Virus record (IMG/VR): IMGVR_UViG_3300017706_000303 | Location: 1-40,625 of that record | Strand: one strand, 5' to 3' | Origin: a virus | DNA length: 40,625 nucleotides | Shown here: positions 21,145-28,800 of the stretch, one piece after another | Layout of the letters: each line of letters begins with the position of its first letter | Numbering within the stretch: position 1 is the first letter of the stretch | Notes under the pieces: generated by a model | What the model saw: only the letters and a program-made list of their open reading frames with translations | The model's database searches: none | What the model was told of the DNA's origin: nothing | Made by a program: the position numbers and the translations under genes

Positions 21145-21860
21145 GACCTAAGACAATCATAAGTCTGTATGACTACACGGGCGAGGCTCTTAAGCCTTGG
21201 GCTAAAGCAGGGCATTGGTGCTATGCCTATGACATACAGCACGACGAGGAAGACAGGGTAGAAACCTATGACAGTGGGGGATCTATAACGTACACACATG
21301 CTGACCTACACGACTTTAAGCACATTACAACGGTAATTGGCAGGTTTATAGGTTGCGAACCTTTCTTTGGTATGGCTTTTCCCGTATGCACAGACTTAGC
21401 TGTCTCTGGGGCTGCATGGTTTAAGAAGAAAGCAGAAGCTGACCCAGAGTTTCAAGACAAAGCGGTTAGCCACGTACACAACTGTGCAAAGGTGTTTGAA
21501 GGTTTAGGCATACCCTACTTCATAGAAAACCCTGTAAGCGTGTTGGCTACTAAGTGGCGTAAGCCTGACTACAGCTTTCACCCTTATGAGTATGGAGGGT
21601 ACATCCCAGAGGACGAGGCAGAACACCCACAGTGGCCTGAATACATTCCAGATAGAGATGCCTACCGAAAGAAGACTTGCTTATGGACAGGTAATGGTTT
21701 TAGGATGCCTGAGAAAAAGGAGGTTGACTGCTCAAACTACTACGGTAATGGCTACAGTAAGCCTATGATGAAGCTAGGCGGGAAGTCTATGAGGACTAAG
21801 AACATAAGAAGTGCTACACCAAGGGGGTTTGCACAAGCTGTAATGGAGAGCAACAGATGA
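21141..21860 (+). CDS. C5 cytosine methyltransferase-like protein (239 aa)
   Basis: Motif I reads ISLYDYTGEALKPWAKAGHW followed by an acidic YDIQ, as in SAM-binding sites. The catalytic-loop region is GMAFPVCTDLAVSGAAWF, where CTxLAVSG replaces the classic PCQ, and YFIENPVSVL corresponds to the ENV motif. This form is common among phage C5-MTase-like proteins with a short target domain. It overlaps thyX by four bases. It could protect phage DNA from host restriction, or act on another pyrimidine substrate; DNA methylation is the usual family role but the substrate is not proven. Confidence 0.75.
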   Translation: MRPKTIISLYDYTGEALKPWAKAGHWCYAYDIQHDEEDRVETYDSGGSITYTHADLHDFKHITTVIGRFIGCEPFFGMAFPVCTDLAVSGAAWFKKKAEADPEFQDKAVSHVHNCAKVFEGLGIPYFIENPVSVLATKWRKPDYSFHPYEYGGYIPEDEAEHPQWPEYIPDRDAYRKKTCLWTGNGFRMPEKKEVDCSNYYGNGYSKPMMKLGGKSMRTKNIRSATPRGFAQAVMESNR

Positions 21861-21979
21861 AAATAGAATGGATAGACCCACACACATTATACATAATCCA
21901 CAACAACTATATGTATTGTGTGTTTGAACAAGATGGTAAAATTGTTATGGAAAGCAGAAAGCTACCCGCTAGTGACTAA
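21857..21979 (+). CDS. Small protein of unknown function (40 aa)
   Basis: The frame MKIEWIDPHTLYIIHNNYMY then CVFEQDGKIVMESRKLPASD overlaps the methyltransferase stop in an ATGA arrangement. It has the layout of a small beta-sheet. Its stop codon falls within the operator-like site at 21978. Function unknown. Confidence 0.5.
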   Translation: MKIEWIDPHTLYIIHNNYMYCVFEQDGKIVMESRKLPASD

Positions 21980-22040
21980 CATAAGTTTAACATAAGTTAT
22001 TACTATTATGTTTAATACTAATAGTTAAAAACTTATGTTT
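21978..22040. promoter_or_regulatory. Operator-like region ahead of the primase gene
   Basis: AACATAAGTT-t-AACATAAGTT (21978-21998) and AACTTATGTT (22030-22039) are AACATATGTT-type 10-bp units, the first two again spaced by 11 bp. The layout and sequence match the control region of the 62-aa gene at 14.30-14.40 kb. They precede the promoter of the primase-helicase operon, so one phage or host regulator could coordinate both. Confidence 0.5.
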
Positions 22041-22059
22041 AACTAAAGGGCCCTTAAGT

Positions 22060-22093
22060 TAGATGGGTCACTTTTGTTTGTTGTCAAGGGGTA
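22060..22093 (-). promoter_or_regulatory. Shared TACCCCTTGACAA element, possible antisense promoter
   Basis: The 13 bp TTGTCAAGGGGTA at 22081-22093 (TACCCCTTGACAA on the minus strand) is identical to 14441-14453. There it carries a -35 TTGACA. Here the -10 is weak (ATCTAA at 17 bp), so a promoter reading leftward into the operators is only possible. Confidence 0.3.
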
Positions 22094-22106
22094 AATAAAA
22101 ATAAAG

Positions 22107-22136
22107 TTTACCCTTGTATCTTTGTTGCCATATGAT
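22107..22136 (+). promoter_or_regulatory. Candidate promoter for the primase-helicase operon
   Basis: TTTACC (22107-22112) and TATGAT (22131-22136) are 18 bp apart and end 24 bases before the primase ATG. The -10 is a five-of-six match. The position downstream of the operators fits regulated early or middle expression. Confidence 0.4.
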
Positions 22137-22160
22137 ATGTGTTGTCGAAAGGAGAACACG

Positions 22161-23744
22161 ATGACTGAAATATCACACCAACCCTGTCCGTTTGTAGCCT
22201 GTGGCTCGTCTGACGCCTTTGCCTACAATACAGAAGGCACTGGCTATTGTCATAGTTGCGGACAGGGCTACCCTGCCAACAGGTCACACGAAACATTTGA
22301 CTGGGCAGAAGACAAGTACCCGAAGAAGGAAAGAGGAAACATGAGCGAATACATCCCGACCACAAAGACCATACCCACTACGGGTGATGGCAAGTATGTT
22401 GACATGAGGGGCATCAAAGCCTCTACTATGGAAGACTACGGTGTTATGACCTTTGATACCACACAAGAGTACAAGTACCCTAGTGGTGGCGTTAAGGTTC
22501 GTAACCTAGTAGAGAAAGGCTTTTGGGCTAAGAACGGGTTCAAGGGTGACGAGTTGTTTGGAATGAACCTCTTCACCGCTGGATCATCTAAGATGTTGAC
22601 CATAACTGAGGGAGAGCTAGACGCCCTCTCTGTGTCGCAGATGCTTAAGTCTGGCACCTACACTAACCCTGTGGTGTCGTTGCCCTCTGCTACCCCCTCT
22701 AAGAAACTGTGGGAGAACTGTAGTGAATGGATCAATAGTTTTGAAAAGATCATCATTAGTGTTGACGGGGATGAAGCTGGTAATGCTATTGCCACTAAAA
22801 TATCAAAGTTGTTCCCCAACAAGACTTACAGGGTGTCGCATGACAAGTACAAAGATGCTAACGAGTTTCTACAAGCAGGGGCTGGACAGGAGTTTAAGTC
22901 TGCTTGGTGGAACGCTAAGAAGTATGTTCCTGACAATGTTCTTAACACTGCTGATCAGTTCCTTAAGCTGTTTAGAGAAACTCCCGACCATCAGTTTGTG
23001 CCTACAGGTATACAATCCCTTGACGACAAAATCATGGGACTCATGCAGGGTCACTTTACCGTCATTAAAGCACCCACTGGTATCGGTAAGACAGAGGTGA
23101 TGCGGTTCTTAGAGTACAACCTGATACAAAAGAACGTACCATTCGCCAGTTGGCACTTAGAGGAGACAAAGCTTAGGAGCCTCTTAGGGCTTGTTAGTTA
23201 CTCTCTGGGTATGAATGTGACCCGAAGAGACCTGATCGACACGCAGGGTGCCACTGAGCAAGTAGAAGATGCCATCAGGAAGATAGCTAAGAACGAGTGT
23301 ATCTACCAGTTCTTCTTAGGTGATGGTCAAGGTACTGAGGAGTTGTGTGAACAGATCAGATACTTTCGTGAGGCTTGTGATGTTCGTTATGTATTCTTTG
23401 AGCCTATCCAAGATGTAGTGTCGGGTAGGTCAGAGAGTTCTAAGGAAGAGCTGTTGTCGGACTTGTCTGTACGGTTGTCTAAGTTAGCCGCAGAGCTTAA
23501 TGTGGGTATCATCACTATCGCACACACTAATGATGACGGTGATCCTAAGTATTGTAAAATGATTGGACAAAGGGCTTCGGTTATTATAGACTTGAGTCGT
23601 GACAGAGAAGCAGAAGACGAGCAGGAAAGAAACACAACGACCTTGAAGGTCGAGAAAAACCGCCCATGTAGTGAAGAGGGTTACGCTGGCTCTCTTCGGT
23701 TTAACATGGATACGTTTACATTACAGGAGTTGGACTATGGATAA
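22161..23744 (+). CDS. T7 gp4-like DNA primase-helicase (527 aa)
   Basis: The start MTEISHQPCPFVACG follows AAAGGAG; an upstream in-frame ATG lacks a site. The zinc-binding domain has Cys9, Cys14, Cys30 and Cys33. The TOPRIM primase core has LTITEGELDAL (Glu150) and IISVDGDEAG (Asp202/Asp204). The RecA-like helicase has APTGIGKTE (about 304-312), a Walker B-like VFFEPI in the 400s and an IITIAHTND motif. It would unwind DNA and prime lagging-strand synthesis at the fork with the encoded polymerase. A second start at MSEYIPTTK (22341) with its own AAGAGG site could make a zinc-less form. Confidence 0.9.
   Translation: MTEISHQPCPFVACGSSDAFAYNTEGTGYCHSCGQGYPANRSHETFDWAEDKYPKKERGNMSEYIPTTKTIPTTGDGKYVDMRGIKASTMEDYGVMTFDTTQEYKYPSGGVKVRNLVEKGFWAKNGFKGDELFGMNLFTAGSSKMLTITEGELDALSVSQMLKSGTYTNPVVSLPSATPSKKLWENCSEWINSFEKIIISVDGDEAGNAIATKISKLFPNKTYRVSHDKYKDANEFLQAGAGQEFKSAWWNAKKYVPDNVLNTADQFLKLFRETPDHQFVPTGIQSLDDKIMGLMQGHFTVIKAPTGIGKTEVMRFLEYNLIQKNVPFASWHLEETKLRSLLGLVSYSLGMNVTRRDLIDTQGATEQVEDAIRKIAKNECIYQFFLGDGQGTEELCEQIRYFREACDVRYVFFEPIQDVVSGRSESSKEELLSDLSVRLSKLAAELNVGIITIAHTNDDGDPKYCKMIGQRASVIIDLSRDREAEDEQERNTTTLKVEKNRPCSEEGYAGSLRFNMDTFTLQELDYG
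22341..23744 (+). other. Possible internal start giving a zinc-less helicase form (467 aa)
   Basis: ATG at 22341 lies directly after the zinc domain and is preceded by AAGGAAAGAGGAAAC, a good ribosome site. T7 makes gp4B from a comparable internal start. If used, the product would keep the TOPRIM and helicase domains but lack the template-recognition zinc ribbon. Translation from it is a prediction. Confidence 0.4.
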
Positions 23745-23973
23745 TACAGAAGAGTACTATAACTTTAACGAGGTTTACACAGTAATAGTCCCAAAGGAGA
23801 AAGGGCCACAGGATATTATTGTTAGGCTTGGGTGTGACGATAAGTATGACCCTGCTGCTTGGACATTGCTAGGCGCCTATGGTGACACAAGTGGTGAGTG
23901 GATAGATATTACAGTAGAAGAGTACTGCCAAGCTATAGAGTTAGTGCAGACAATACACAGGAGATTGATATGA
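23737..23973 (+). CDS. Small acidic protein of unknown function (78 aa)
   Basis: The start MDNTEEYYNFNEVYTVIVPK has CAGGAG upstream and overlaps the primase gene end by eight bases. It has beta strands (VYTVIVPK, IIVRLGCDDKYDPAAWTLLG) and a late helix EYCQAIELVQTIHRRLI. It overlaps the endonuclease VII gene by four bases, so it is embedded in the replication operon. It may be a replisome accessory protein, but no family was recognised. Confidence 0.6.
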   Translation: MDNTEEYYNFNEVYTVIVPKEKGPQDIIVRLGCDDKYDPAAWTLLGAYGDTSGEWIDITVEEYCQAIELVQTIHRRLI

Positions 23974-24380
23974 ACAAGACTTGTAATAAATGCGGAGAGA
24001 GTAAGCCTCTGAGTGAGTACTATGCTAACCCGAAAGCAGCAGATAACCTTCACTTAAGTTGTAAAAGTTGCCATTACGATAAGACTAGGTTAGTACTTCT
24101 GTTAAAAAAAGGTTTTGCCAGTTTAAAGCCTGATCGGTGTGAGTGTTGTGGGAACACAAGTGAGCCACTACAGGTTGACCATGACCACAATACTTTAATG
24201 TTTAGGGGGTTTATTTGTCAGAGTTGTAATATGACGATAGGTCGTGCAGGGGATAATTATGAGGCTGTCTTAAAAAAAGGCCTAGACCCCATGTTCTTAG
24301 ACTACTTAAATGTAGCTCAGTGGCGTATGGGTAATACAGCTTTTGATGCTGTTAGACGACGTAAGGGGAAAAAAGTATGA
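23970..24380 (+). CDS. Recombination endonuclease VII-like (136 aa)
   Basis: The chosen ATG follows GGAG. Two zinc pairs CNKC and CKSC lie at the N-terminus, then CECCG, the His-Me finger catalytic segment LQVDHDHNT (about residues 70-78) and CQSC. This is the endonuclease VII pattern (HNH-type). The family resolves Holliday junctions and branched DNA and trims packaged concatemers. Its place between helicase and polymerase genes suits recombination-dependent replication or debranching. Confidence 0.8.
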   Translation: MNKTCNKCGESKPLSEYYANPKAADNLHLSCKSCHYDKTRLVLLLKKGFASLKPDRCECCGNTSEPLQVDHDHNTLMFRGFICQSCNMTIGRAGDNYEAVLKKGLDPMFLDYLNVAQWRMGNTAFDAVRRRKGKKV

Positions 24381-26233
24381 CTATATTTGACATTGAAACT
24401 GATGGGTTCTTGGACAAGTTAACCAAGATACACGTTGTAAGCTACAAGACACCTGACATGGTAGAGCCTGTGTCTATGTTTGACTATGATGAAATGCGTG
24501 AGTTCTTCCTAAGCCAAGACACCCTGATAGGCCACTTCATTGTTGGCTTTGATGTTCCTGCGATTGAAAAGATCTTAGGTATTACTATTAAAGCTAAGTT
24601 GATCGACACTTTAAGCGTCAGTTGGTATCTCTCGCCAGAGAGGGCCAGTCATGGTCTTGCATCTTATGGTGAGGATTTCGGGGTGCCTAAACCTGTAGTA
24701 GATGACTGGGACAACTTGTCGCAGGACGAGTATGCTCACCGTTGTCAGGAAGATGTAAAGATCAACTCTCGTCTTTGGTCGATACAAGACAAGAAGCTTG
24801 ACCGTTTGTATGGGAACGACTTCGATAAGTTTAGGTTCTTAGACTATCTGACAACCAAAATGAGGACTGCTAGAGAGCAAGCTGACAATGGTTGGCGTCT
24901 TGATATAGCTAAAGCTAACGCCCTATTAGTTGATTGGGAAGCAGCTAAGGCAGTTAAGGTCAACCAGTTGATCCAAGTTATGCCAGAAAAGCAGCACTGG
25001 GTTATGAAGCACAAGCCAGCACTGGATAGAATGACTTTAAAGAACGGTCTGCCATCTGCTCGTGCAACTAAGTGGTTTGAGCTTTTGGCCGAAGCTAAGT
25101 ACCCATTGACTACAGAGAGCCTACGGGTGCTACAGAAGACTGAGCCAGCTAACCCTAACTCACCAGATCAGGTGAAGGACTGGCTGTTCTCTATGGGTTG
25201 GGAGCCTTGTACGTTTAACTTCGTTAAGGAAGGTGATGGTGTCAACATGGTAGAAAGGAAGATACCACAAATCCGTAAGGATGGTGAACTGTGTGCTAGT
25301 GTTAAACGTCTTATAGACGTTAACGAAGGTGTAGCCCTACTAGATGGTCTTACTGTGTTGTCGCATCGTATTGGCATCATCAAGTCGTTTATCTCCTGCG
25401 AGAAAGACGGGTTCCTCAAGGCTACCATCAGTGGTCTGACCAATACGTTTAGGTTCAAGCACTCACGCCCTCTGGTTAACTTGCCCTCAGTGGACAAGCC
25501 TTACGGCGAGGACATTCGTAGCTGCTTGATTGCACGGGAAGGTATGACTTTGTGTGGTGCTGATATGGTAAGCCTAGAGGATACTACTAAGCGTCACTAC
25601 ATGAAGCCACTTGACCCTGACTACGTTAACGAAATGTCTAAGGATGGGTTTGACCCTCACCTTGACCTTGCTAAGTTTGCTGGTGCTGTAACACAAGAGG
25701 ATATTGACAAGCACAACTCTGGTGAAGTTAGTCTCAAGGCGTTGCGTAAGAATTACAAGGTGGTTAACTACAGTGCTACATATGGCGTAGGAGCCCCTAA
25801 GCTGGCCCGTGAGACAGGTCTTACACAAACGGCAGCAGCTACCCTACTAGAAGCTTTTTGGGCTCGTAACTGGGCCGTACAGAAGGTGGCTAACCAAGCT
25901 AAGGTTAGGGAGTTGTTTGGCAAGTCTTGGATACAAAACCCTGTATCAAAGTTCTGGCATGTGTTGCGTAGTGACAAGGACAGGTTCAGCACACTAAACC
26001 AAAGTACAGGTGTCTACTGCTTTGACACTTGGGTTAGTTACGTCAGAGGTCATGGGGTCAATATACTAGGCCAGTTCCATGACGAGATAATCGCAGAAAT
26101 ACCACAAGCAAAGGGGGATGAACTGGCTAAAGACCTTAAAGACTGTATGAGATATGCCAATCAGGATGTAAACCTAAACATACCATTAGGTATCGACTAT
26201 TCTTTTGGTAAAAATTATGCAGAAATTCACTAA
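24377..26233 (+). CDS. Family A DNA polymerase with 3'-5' exonuclease (618 aa)
   Basis: Proofreading motifs are present: Exo I FDIETDG (Asp5, Glu7), Exo II LIGHFIVGFDVP (Asp59) and Exo III YAHRCQED (Tyr119, Asp126). Polymerase motif A is GADMVSLED (Asp396), motif B is RKNYKVVNYSATYG (Lys461, Tyr465, Tyr469), and motif C is GQFHDEII (His568-Asp569-Glu570). Motif A lacks the usual L-R after the Glu (reads DTTKRHYM). The residue at the E. coli Phe762 position appears to be Tyr. This is shorter than T7 polymerase (704 aa). It replicates phage DNA with the gp4-like helicase. Confidence 0.9.
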   Translation: MTIFDIETDGFLDKLTKIHVVSYKTPDMVEPVSMFDYDEMREFFLSQDTLIGHFIVGFDVPAIEKILGITIKAKLIDTLSVSWYLSPERASHGLASYGEDFGVPKPVVDDWDNLSQDEYAHRCQEDVKINSRLWSIQDKKLDRLYGNDFDKFRFLDYLTTKMRTAREQADNGWRLDIAKANALLVDWEAAKAVKVNQLIQVMPEKQHWVMKHKPALDRMTLKNGLPSARATKWFELLAEAKYPLTTESLRVLQKTEPANPNSPDQVKDWLFSMGWEPCTFNFVKEGDGVNMVERKIPQIRKDGELCASVKRLIDVNEGVALLDGLTVLSHRIGIIKSFISCEKDGFLKATISGLTNTFRFKHSRPLVNLPSVDKPYGEDIRSCLIAREGMTLCGADMVSLEDTTKRHYMKPLDPDYVNEMSKDGFDPHLDLAKFAGAVTQEDIDKHNSGEVSLKALRKNYKVVNYSATYGVGAPKLARETGLTQTAAATLLEAFWARNWAVQKVANQAKVRELFGKSWIQNPVSKFWHVLRSDKDRFSTLNQSTGVYCFDTWVSYVRGHGVNILGQFHDEIIAEIPQAKGDELAKDLKDCMRYANQDVNLNIPLGIDYSFGKNYAEIH

Positions 26234-26239
26234 AGGGGG

Positions 26240-26267
26240 TTGAAAGGTGAGCTTTCGATCCTATATA
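26240..26267 (+). promoter_or_regulatory. Candidate promoter ahead of the single-strand-binding gene
   Basis: TTGAAA (26240-26245) and TATATA (26262-26267) are separated by 16 bp, 28 bases before the ATG. A small GAAAG/CTTTC inverted repeat overlaps the spacer. This would give the abundant binding protein its own transcript. Confidence 0.5.
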
Positions 26268-26295
26268 CACTAAACCTCATATAAAGGAATGTAAA

Positions 26296-26796
26296 ATGAG
26301 TAAAGCAAAAGCAAGAGTTATCGTGATGAAGGGCTTTGTAGAGTATGCAAGGGTCTTCAAGGAGAACATGGATAGCAACCCTGACTTTCACCCGACAGGT
26401 CAGTTTAATATGAACTTCTACCCAGAGACAGAAGCTGACCTGCAAATGTACTGGGATGCTGGCGTGGCAAAAGAGTTTCGGGGCCATCAACGTCTTAAAG
26501 ACCCACGGTCAGGTGATGGCTATGGTATTGGTCAATACATTCGTCTCAAGCGTGACAATGTAAACCCTGTTGCAGAGACACTGGGGGGTGCTCCGCAGGT
26601 GGTTAACTGGTCTGGTGACGAGTTGACTAAGGGTTCTAACTGGTCTTTCTCTGACGGGGAGCTAGGCAACGGTACTAAGGTACAAGTTAAGGTCACTGTC
26701 TATGGTGAAGGTGATCGTACAGGACACCGCATTGATAAGGTCGGTGTGATTAACTTGGTGGAGTACCAGTCCACTGTGACAGAGGATGGCTTCTAA
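26296..26796 (+). CDS. Single-stranded DNA-binding protein candidate (166 aa)
   Basis: The protein starts MSKAKARVIVMKGFVEYARV, with a pattern 'ARVF...F...QFNMNFYPE' in the first third, a middle loop with a short RSGDGYGIGQYIRLKRD, and a late beta strand pair LGNGTKVQVKVTVYGEGDR. That layout is typical of phage gp2.5-like / DUF2815-like single-stranded-DNA-binding proteins, and the place between polymerase and exonuclease genes agrees. AAAGGA precedes the ATG. It probably coats single strands and coordinates the replisome. Confidence 0.6.
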   Translation: MSKAKARVIVMKGFVEYARVFKENMDSNPDFHPTGQFNMNFYPETEADLQMYWDAGVAKEFRGHQRLKDPRSGDGYGIGQYIRLKRDNVNPVAETLGGAPQVVNWSGDELTKGSNWSFSDGELGNGTKVQVKVTVYGEGDRTGHRIDKVGVINLVEYQSTVTEDGF

Positions 26797-26991
26797 GTGA
26801 AGCTTATCACTCTTAGCCAAGAAGCATGGGGGCCTGACGATAAACGTGAGGCTTCCTATTCATCCTCTAATGTAGAGACAATCGAGGACTTCCTAGACCA
26901 TTGTCAAAACGTGGCTAGGGTTGCAGGGTTCGGGGACTTAGCTATAGGGTCCAAGTTTATGGGCGGAGAGGAAACATGGTCCCAGTTTTAA
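26797..26991 (+). CDS. Small protein of unknown function, GTG start (64 aa)
   Basis: The frame starts with GTG directly after the stop of the binding-protein gene (MKLITLSQEAWGPDDKREAS) and overlaps the exonuclease start. It continues with a helix ETIEDFLDHCQNVARVAGFG. A GAGG lies about nine bases upstream. Tight packing supports it being expressed; the function is unknown. Confidence 0.5.
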   Translation: MKLITLSQEAWGPDDKREASYSSSNVETIEDFLDHCQNVARVAGFGDLAIGSKFMGGEETWSQF

Positions 26992-27716
26992 AGACTATCG
27001 TGGATGGCGACATAGTGGCATACCGTGCCGCCGCACACAAAGTAGAGGTAGATGGTGTAAAACGTGAGTGTACTGAAATAGAAGCACTAGAGTATGCTAA
27101 TGCTTTTATGAAGGAGATTATTGCAGAGTGTTCGTTCTATAATGAAACTGGCGACTACTCTGTTTATCTCACAGGTAAGGGTAACTTTCGTTTCGATATT
27201 GCTAAGACTGCGGTCTACAAAGGAAACAGAAGTGACAAACCTAAGCCTGACTACTTACAGTCAGTGCGTAAGTACCTGTCTGACGAGTGGGGTGCTGTAA
27301 CCTCAGAGGGTGAAGAAGCTGATGATCTAATAGCTATTGATGCTGCTAAGACAGGGTACAAAGCCTGTGTAGCTACCATTGATAAAGACATGCTACAGAT
27401 CAAGGGCCTTCACTATAACCTTAATAAGAAGACCTTTACCCTGATGGATCACTTTGATGGGTTGCATTGGTTCTATAAGCAAATACTTATGGGTGATGCA
27501 GCAGACAACATCAAAGGGCTTCACAGAGTTGGCCCTGTAAAAGCAGAGGACATGCTAGTTCACTGTAATAACGAGAAGGAGTTGTATCAAACCGTGGTAC
27601 ACAAGTACGATGGTGACGAAGAAAGGGTACTAGAGAATGCCCGACTACTATGGCTCAGACGGACGGAAGGGGAGATATGGGAACCGCCGCATCATCGAAA
27701 GCCAAAGGCCGCTTAG
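26976..27716 (+). CDS. 5'-3' exonuclease / FLAP-type nuclease (246 aa)
   Basis: The PIN-like fold motifs are seen: KTIVDGDIVAYRAAA (first Asp), KTAVYKGNRSDKPKPDY, SEGEEADDLIAID (paired acidic residues near 110-115), TIDKDMLQIKG, and the helix-three-turn-helix region LMGDAADNIKGLHRVGPVKA. These match T7 gp6-like and polymerase I-type 5' nucleases, which remove primers and degrade host DNA. It begins after GGAGAGG and lies downstream of the polymerase, as in T7-like replication modules. Confidence 0.85.
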   Translation: MVPVLKTIVDGDIVAYRAAAHKVEVDGVKRECTEIEALEYANAFMKEIIAECSFYNETGDYSVYLTGKGNFRFDIAKTAVYKGNRSDKPKPDYLQSVRKYLSDEWGAVTSEGEEADDLIAIDAAKTGYKACVATIDKDMLQIKGLHYNLNKKTFTLMDHFDGLHWFYKQILMGDAADNIKGLHRVGPVKAEDMLVHCNNEKELYQTVVHKYDGDEERVLENARLLWLRRTEGEIWEPPHHRKPKAA

Positions 27717-28024
27717 GTCAGCAGGAGATAAGAGATAAGATACTGAAAGCCTTTCCAGAACTAGAACCTGACGATGTTAGGTCAACGGCTATGGGCCAAC
27801 AAGGAGAGGACATACAGTTGAGCCCAAGGGCAAGAGAGCTTATCCCTATCTCCGCTGAGGTAAAGCGTAGGAAGAACTTGAAAACTATCTATGACTTTGT
27901 TGACCAAGCCAAACAGGGTGGTGAGTATGAGCCAGTAGTTTTCTTTAGAGCAGACCGACAAGAGTGGCTAGTTATAACTAAACTAGATCACTATATAGAC
28001 TTAATCAAAGGATGGAAGAAATGA
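27677..28024 (+). CDS. PD-(D/E)XK nuclease-like protein (115 aa)
   Basis: The start MGTAASSKAKGRLGQQEIRD is preferred because AAGGGGA lies five bases upstream; a start nine codons earlier lacks one. After an N-terminal helix, residues around GQQGEDIQLSPRAR and ISAEVKRRK provide Asp and Glu-x-Lys in the spacing of PD-(D/E)XK nucleases. The remaining YDFVDQAKQ, PVVFFRADRQEWLV strands fit the fold. Such phage proteins include Holliday junction resolvases. Its first 40 bases overlap the exonuclease gene. Confidence 0.55.
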   Translation: MGTAASSKAKGRLGQQEIRDKILKAFPELEPDDVRSTAMGQQGEDIQLSPRARELIPISAEVKRRKNLKTIYDFVDQAKQGGEYEPVVFFRADRQEWLVITKLDHYIDLIKGWKK

Positions 28025-28200
28025 TCACAATAGACAGAATTTTATCAGGGCCAGTAACCACACAGAAAGGTGTTAAGAGCCTTGTAGTAGAGGCAGGTGG
28101 GGAACCTATTACTTGGGCATCTTTGGGGTATCGTATCGACCAGATAGTAGATCACTTTAAGTTGTCCGATAAGCCTTACACAGTGCAACTTGAAACCTAA
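28021..28200 (+). CDS. Small protein of unknown function (59 aa)
   Basis: The start MITIDRILSGPVTTQKGVKS has AAGGATGG seven bases upstream and overlaps the nuclease-like gene's stop in ATGA. An alternative ATG three codons earlier is too close to the ribosome site. It has two strands and a helix (ASLGYRIDQIVDHFKL). No family was recognised. Confidence 0.5.
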   Translation: MITIDRILSGPVTTQKGVKSLVVEAGGEPITWASLGYRIDQIVDHFKLSDKPYTVQLET

Positions 28201-28364
28201 TGTCTGTGTACCATGATGACCATGAGTTACTTGGTGTTGTGGAAAACTTTGGGCTACTTCAACTAATGTTAGACGCAGGTTTGACTGAGGATGAAGTAGC
28301 CCTTCACTTGCACCACACAGGTTTAATAGACCTAGATGAATACTTAGAAGACGGAGACTACTAA
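28200..28364 (+). CDS. Small acidic protein of unknown function (54 aa)
   Basis: The start codon overlaps the previous stop (TAATG). The protein MSVYHDDHELLGVVENFGLL then QLMLDAGLTEDEVALHLHHT ends with GLIDLDEYLEDGDY. It is helical and acidic, resembling a small UBA- or helix-turn-helix-like fold (DAGLTEDEVALHL). The gene is too short for many gene finders but is in frame between coupled genes. Confidence 0.5.
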   Translation: MSVYHDDHELLGVVENFGLLQLMLDAGLTEDEVALHLHHTGLIDLDEYLEDGDY

Positions 28365-28365
28365 G

Positions 28366-28800
28366 ATGATTACGCAAGATGACATAGATGCTTTCTTAGA
28401 TATGGCAAAGGATGACTTTAACGATTTTCACATATTCCCAGATGCAACACCACAAGAGATGGTTACACAGTTCGTAGACCACATGGGACAACCTATGGAC
28501 AGGGAGTATAAGCTAGGCTCTGACTTAGAAGACTTTAGGTTTGCCCTAATGCGAGAAGAGTTCTACGAGGTTGTAGACGAGACAGAGCCACACAATAGGT
28601 TAAAGGAGTTGGCTGACCTACTATATGTAATCTATGGCTATGCTGTTACATTCGGATGGGACTTAGACGAAGCGTTTAGGCGAGTGCATGAGTCCAATAT
28701 GTCTAAGCTAGGGGACGATGGTAAGCCAATTAAAGACAACAACGGTAAGGTCATGAAAGGCCCTAACTATAAAAGACCCAACTTGAAGGATTTAGTATGA
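28366..28800 (+). CDS. MazG-like nucleotide pyrophosphohydrolase (144 aa)
   Basis: Residues 60-110 carry the all-alpha NTP pyrophosphatase signature: LMREEFYEVVDE (E-x-x-E) and LKELADLLYVIYGYAVTFGW (E-x-x-D), with a later VHESNMSKLGDDGKPI loop typical of phage MazG. This enzyme hydrolyses nucleoside triphosphates, possibly non-canonical dNTPs or signalling nucleotides. The gene overlaps the reductase gene by four bases, placing it in nucleotide metabolism. Confidence 0.8.
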   Translation: MITQDDIDAFLDMAKDDFNDFHIFPDATPQEMVTQFVDHMGQPMDREYKLGSDLEDFRFALMREEFYEVVDETEPHNRLKELADLLYVIYGYAVTFGWDLDEAFRRVHESNMSKLGDDGKPIKDNNGKVMKGPNYKRPNLKDLV

